A DNA stretch of 64,000 bases from Microvelia longipes (taxonomy: Eukaryota > Arthropoda > Insecta > Hemiptera > Veliidae): NCBI GenBank assembly GCA_018340805.1, contig JACMZG010001913.1, positions 14,782,897-14,846,896 on the forward strand, written 5' to 3'. This document shows positions 59,535 to 64,000 of this stretch, piece by piece. The notes below the pieces were generated by a model. The model was not told the DNA's origin, did no database searches, and saw nothing but the letters and a program-made list of their open reading frames with translations. Numbering within the stretch: the first letter of the stretch is position 1; every line of letters starts with the position of its first letter. The position numbers and the translations under genes were made by a program.

Positions 59535-61490
59535 GTTAAAAAGGTACCCTGCAAATGAGGACGGCCATTTATTACAAGCGCAAAACGTATGAAGATAGGA
59601 ATATATCCAACTTAAGTTGACATTCAACGTCTGCAGATATTCATTTGAGGCCACCCAAAGGCAGTTAAAATGGTTTTTTACTTCTCAACAATTTATCTGC
59701 CCTTTATTCGTGCTGTCGGCGAGTAAATTCTTGTTCCCTCCGCTTTTACTTATGCACCAATCTTACCTGGCAGTTTGGGTAACTGAACTCCCTTCGTTAG
59801 CATAAATTATTACTAATAGACTGCTCATGTTAATAAGGCCATGAGTTAAAACAATGTTTAAAAGTGAATTTAAGTCAGACTTAAATACAGTATTTTAAGG
59901 TTATTTTTTACAGAGTTGGAAATAAATGCCTTGGCACAGTCAATCTATACAGGTTAACTTGAAGTCTGCAGTTAATATCTAAATAACCTTTAGGAAGCTA
60001 AAACATCAGCTATTCTCCTCTCATGATGAGGAATCGTTATAATATATTTTTAAAGCCGTCAAAGCCTCTATGAAAAACCCAGTTCTTGGGAATAGACTAG
60101 CTCATTTTTTTTGTCTTGCTGGGACTGTTTTTAGCTTTGCTTCAGGAATGCATAGTCATACGGTTATAGGTGTATAGTATGCAGTATGGTTGACTGTAGT
60201 AAAGCCTTCATATATTTATTTGAGTTAGAAAATTCTACTAAGCGAATTTCACAAGCAAACGACAGCTAAGATTAAGAGATAGCGATTAATCGGGTTTTTC
60301 TGATAGGACTTACAGTATAATATATTATATAGTATATATATGATATATATAATATACGTATATTTATATATTTGATAGTAATATATAATGTATAGTAATA
60401 TAATATATAATATAGCAGAGTAAGACTATTGTAAGTTATACAAATAGTTTTACCACTGTTAAAAGAACAAGCTTCAAACACTCTGAAAAATGTTAAATTA
60501 ATTTAGACTTCAGTGCCATCCATTATAATTAACTTATAATAGTATAATCTATTCATGTACATTGCCCATAGCAAAATCCTTTGGAATTTAGAATATATTT
60601 AAAATTAAAAAATCAATGAAATGTATTAAAATGCAAGCATATCCATAACATGTTTGAAAATAAAACAATGGTAGTCAAGGGAAATAAAAAGTTAACGTTA
60701 TAAATCATGGAAAAATAGATCAAAGAATAAAAAGATGTGTATAATGAGAATTTTATGGTCACATATAAGAGACAATATTATCTTAGGTGTGTTTGATCAG
60801 ATCAGATGTAATTGCAAGTTATATGCTTAAAGTATAAGTTGTAGCACTGAAATAAAATATAATATCAGCCAAAAAATTAAACCAAAAATCGTAGCAAAAT
60901 TAGATCTTTTGTTATCGTATTGCATAAATGATTACCTTTAGGATAAAATAATCGGAATTAAAGAAAAAGCAAGTATTATGTTTAAATTATATTAAAAGCG
61001 AGGGTTATCATAACTTTTTTTGTTAAATTTTTGTTTAAAGGGACAATTAATAAAAAAGAAAAAAAAAATTGGTAAAAATGTTAAAAGATTAAAGAATTTG
61101 TGTTTATGTAAATACTAAACATATATCTCCTTTCTGAATTGCATGAGAAGATAACAGATTAGTTTGATTTTTTAAAGTTCTTAAAAAAGGCAAATTAATA
61201 TAGAATTAAAGAGAGTTAAAAAGTAAAAACATGTATATTAATAAGATTAGCCCGCCCAAGAGAGGGATAACAACATAAAAATTAAAATATAAAAATATAG
61301 CAATGACACCATTGCGTTAACATTATTTATAAAAATATATAAAAAATAGATTTTTGCATTTTACACAAACACATTTTAAATAAATTAACAAAAATACATA
61401 AAACCAAAAGTAATGTTATTTTGGTAAGGTATGATCAATCTAAACAATAAATACTATCCGAGCAATTTTCATTGTCACCAGAAATACTAA
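59535..61490. other. AT-rich spacer, nothing recognised
   Basis: Contains an irregular TA-rich tract at 60310-60415. No gene recognised. Confidence 0.45.
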
Positions 61491-61499
61491 AAAACACAA

Positions 61500-62275
61500 T
61501 TTATCTCCAGATGGTATAAGATGTAAAGTTTATTGACTAATTTTAAGAAGTAAAGAAGCCTTTTCACTTCTAAGGGAGAAAAATTTACTTTTCACTCCCT
61601 TGGGAGTAAAAAGTAACTTATTAAGAATAATAAAAAGAGAATAATAAATGTTTGCTATTATTGGGTTATTGGAGCCAATTATATCAATTTATTTAGGGGA
61701 GTGGTATTCTTTAAATTTATGCAGGTGACGAATTAATTTTTGTAATTTTCTCGAGGGTGGTACTCCCAAAATTTTTAAGGGGGACCCGACCAAAAACATT
61801 TTTTTACTGACCCAAAATCCGTTTCAGGTCAAAAGAATTAGTTTGGAGCAACGAAAATTTTTTTTGTTGTTGGGGAGGCAGCACCCCTAAAATTTATAAT
61901 GGGGGCCGACCAAAATACATTTTTTACAGGCTCAAAATCCGTTTCAGGTCAAAAAAAATTGTTTGGAGCAGTAAAAAAATGTTTGCATTTTTTGGAGACA
62001 GCACTCCCTAAATTTATAAAGGGGTCCGACCCAAACAAAAATTAGAATAAAATACAACGAAACGTATTAAAATAAAATCAACATCTGGAGATAAAATCTT
62101 GTATGCACCTTGGGAGTAAAATGCTATAATCCCCCTCGCAATTATCTTTCTCGGCTTCGCCTCGGGTGTTAAATACTTTTGTTCCCTCGGCTTACGCCTT
62201 AGAAACCAACTAACTGATCAGGGAAATAATAGCATTCTTTACTCCCTTGGTGCATAAATAACTATTATGATGTCT
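61500..62275 (+). repeat. Repeat G, long copy
   Basis: Opens with ATCTCCAGATGGTATAAGAT, whose complement-like CATCTGGAGATAAAATCTTG occurs at 62080. In the middle are at least three units of about 120 bp, starting near 61753, 61874 and 61994, with ACCCGACCAAAAACATTTTT and AAATCCGTTTCAGGTCAAAA. It ends with CTCGGCTTCGCCTCGGG and GCATAAATAACTATTA. The last motif also ends the long arms at 44215 and 48457. Confidence 0.7.
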
Positions 62276-62279
62276 GAAA

Positions 62280-62895
62280 CTAATTTTACTCATTTCACTT
62301 TGATTTCACCATAGTTTTTTTTTAATTCCTTTTTAGAAACTTTAATAAAACGTGTACAATCAGGTTGTTCATACCTTACCTTGTAGTCGAGCACCATGTC
62401 TCTGATGTTAAGGGAATTTTATCTTATTTTACTCTGGTTTAATTAATATTACCTTTTAAACGATAAATCATTTTCTATTAGTTAAGTAAAAACAGGAAAA
62501 ATGTTATTAGTTAGCATAACTTTGATAAAAGTATCATAACGGAGTTAATTGCTGTTAATAATTACGTCTCTTTACTTAATATTATTTATTAGCTGAGTTA
62601 TGTAATATACATAACTCGGACAAATCCTATCATGTTGTACTTTTAACAACCTCGTCGAGAAATAACAGTCAATAATAAACAATTAAGTTAAACCTACAAT
62701 GTCACAACCCCCTTGATTTGTAATGGCATCAAGTCATGATAACATCCGCATAATATCAAGGAGAGAACGCAAATAATGTTTAGATGTTAAATTTTATAGT
62801 TCCGCGGATTGAAGGTCAATGGAGAATTAGCCACCAGGTACTTTCTGTTAGACATTGAACAGAAAATACCATGATTGGATTTGGTTAATTCGTTT
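62280..62895. other. AT-rich spacer, nothing recognised
   Basis: No gene or repeat recognised. Confidence 0.45.
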
Positions 62896-62900
62896 CAAAA

Positions 62901-63260
62901 CCAAGGGATTAAATAATGCCCAAGATTAAAGAGATTAAATAACCAAGAGATTATATAAGGCCCAAGATTAAAGATATTAAATAACCAAGAGATTAAATAA
63001 TGACCAAGATTAAAGAGATTAAATAATCAAGAGATTAAAATGAATGCCAAGAGTAAAGGGATAAATAACAAGAGATGTAAATTTAATGCCCAAGATTAAG
63101 AATATGTAATAACAGAAGAGATTAATAAGGCGCCAGATTAAAGATTAAATTAGCCCAAGATATAAGAGATAACATAAACCGCAAGTAGATGTAAATAATG
63201 CCCAAGATGAAGAGATAAAGATAACCAATAGACCAATTAATGCCCAAGATTAAAGATAAA
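62901..63260. repeat. 42-bp tandem array, degenerate
   Basis: Unit CCAAGATTAAAGAGATTAAA followed by TAACCAAGAGATTAAATAATGC, itself two similar 21-bp halves. About eight units. The left part is regular and the right part progressively scrambled. Confidence 0.85.
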
Positions 63261-63390
63261 GCCCCGCTAGAGTGATAGCACTTAATAATTTCTCTTACCC
63301 CAAAATTAAATCCATAATACACCAATCAGTAATACTTAAAACAAAAAAATGTAATGTATTTATATATTTAGAATTAAAATTTCTTGAAGA

Positions 63391-63442
63391 CTACAGTCCT
63401 GTAGTGTATTTATATACACTGAAATGACATTTCTGTCATTTC
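63391..63442. other. Three consecutive small hairpins
   Basis: CTACAG-TC-CTGTAG (63391-63404), AGTGTAT-TTAT-ATACACT (63403-63420) and GAAATGACA-TTTC-TGTCATTTC (63421-63442) follow one another without gaps and abut the 5S relic. Confidence 0.7.
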
Positions 63443-63492
63443 CAGCTGTCACCCATCCAGACACTAACCGTGCTGTATGTTACTTTACTTTT
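63438..63492 (-). repeat. 5S rRNA relic at the end of repeat D, best preserved
   Basis: Minus strand: AAAGTAAAGTAACATACAGC, then ACGGTTAGTGTCTGGATGGG, TGACAGCTGGAAAT. It aligns without gaps over about 48 bases to animal 5S rRNA from the GAAGTTAAGC region to GACCGCTTGGGAA, including box C. The first half of the 5S gene is not present. Confidence 0.8.
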
Positions 63493-63838
63493 ATAATTCA
63501 ACAAAAATCATAGATACATTTTTTGTATTAAAACGAAACTTAGGGTTCTTATTTATGACGTACAGGAGTACACTTACACCAAATTTCAACTCAATAAAAT
63601 TATTTTCCAATTTATAAGAATCATTTAAAAAACGCACACAAGTCCTAAGATAAAATTGAGCTAATGCTGATAATGAGATAAAACGTGTGACATATGTTAG
63701 TCTTACAAATAGCTACATGCGTGCTAAATCTCAAATATGTCGCAACATTTTTCCGTTTTTTATGATTTTTCGAAATTTTTGCGGAGTCATTATTGCAGGT
63801 TAAAGACGTCATAATAATTATTTTCCAGATAGCTTAAA
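63493..63838 (-). repeat. Repeat D body, copy 8, interrupted
   Basis: Collinear with 5841-6190 (for example AATGCTGATAATGAGATAAAA, GTTAGTCTTACAAATAGCTAC, CATGCGTGCTAAATCTCAA). It stops where repeat H is inserted. Confidence 0.7.
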
Positions 63839-63849
63839 TACACCTTTAG

Positions 63850-64000
63850 ATCCATAGAGATATATACTAGAGGGGGCATAGCCTATCTTAATATATTGAG
63901 AGGCATAGTACATCATTTTAGGGCTCTTAGGGGCTCTGTGTAACATCATTGAAACCTCCTCTAAGAGTGGGTAAAGGTTATAATAAATCATTTTTTCCGG
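63850..64000 (-). repeat. Repeat H copy 3, interrupting repeat D
   Basis: Reverse complement of 42728-42895: CCATAGAGATATATACTAGA, GGGGGCATAGCCTATCTTAA, GGGCTCTTAGGGGCTCTG, AAACCTCCTCTAAGAGTGGG, ending TTCCGG at the window edge. Confidence 0.75.

Noticed and set aside
61500..62275. LTR retrotransposon
   Set aside because: No direct terminal repeats, primer-binding site or gag-pol frame; the internal similarity is due to 120-bp tandem units.

Overview
The window looks like repeat-dense, gene-poor nuclear DNA from an AT-rich invertebrate animal genome (by eye about 70% A+T; not computed). The signs are a 5'-truncated non-LTR retrotransposon, many short foldback elements (MITEs), relics of 5S rRNA and tRNA, long TA microsatellites, several minisatellites, and no long intact open reading frame. 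The species cannot be named from the sequence. No intact host gene is supported. The only protein-coding sequence recognised with confidence is a dead LINE at about 13.96-15.43 kb. Three weaker coding-like signals are an 83-bp duplicated exon-like block (32.1 and 32.75 kb), a duplicated relic with a WDSR motif (16.1 and 17.8 kb), and a conserved 14-residue N-terminus shared by two copies of a repeat (8.75 and 25.79 kb).

Layout. 0-4 kb: a TA-flanked MITE, a Harbinger-type MITE with a nested foldback, a shattered and an intact copy of a GAGAGACAC foldback family, and an inverted-repeat copy of a GGCGCGGTGGTCC repeat. 4-13 kb: AT-rich spacer with copies of the most abundant repeat of the window (here called D), a second Harbinger-type MITE, a palindromic 19-bp minisatellite and two more MITEs. 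13.7-17.9 kb: D copies around the LINE relic, GC-rich hairpins, the WDSR relics. 17.9-30 kb: mostly featureless AT-rich DNA with one near-perfect foldback (19.4 kb), a foldback at 26 kb and another at 27.5 kb. 30.3-31.6 kb: more than 300 bp of TA repeat, twin hairpins and an 83-bp satellite. 32-38.4 kb: exon-like duplication, foldback, the longest D copy, a tRNA-like SINE head. 38.4-43.2 kb: AT-rich spacer, a 41-bp tandem array, repeats E and H. 43.9-50.6 kb: a nested repeat zone with 0.55-kb inverted arms 3.1 kb apart and two copies of composite repeat J. About 51.6-59.5 kb: sequence of visibly different texture, with short homopolymers and only badly eroded copies of the window's repeats. 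59.5-64 kb: repeat G with 120-bp units, a 42-bp array, and a D copy cut by repeat H.

The most notable observation is that D ends, in four of four copies where that end is present, in a relic of the 3' half of 5S rRNA. If D is read in the 5S sense, the 5S piece sits at its 3' terminus, unlike 5S-headed SINEs. The second is a recurring module, CTGATGATG - short hairpin - GAAA(G/C) - AT-rich spacer with AATAAA - GTGGAG, in five otherwise different inverted-repeat elements. It resembles a hammerhead ribozyme core but deviates from it, so the resemblance needs a covariance-model test.
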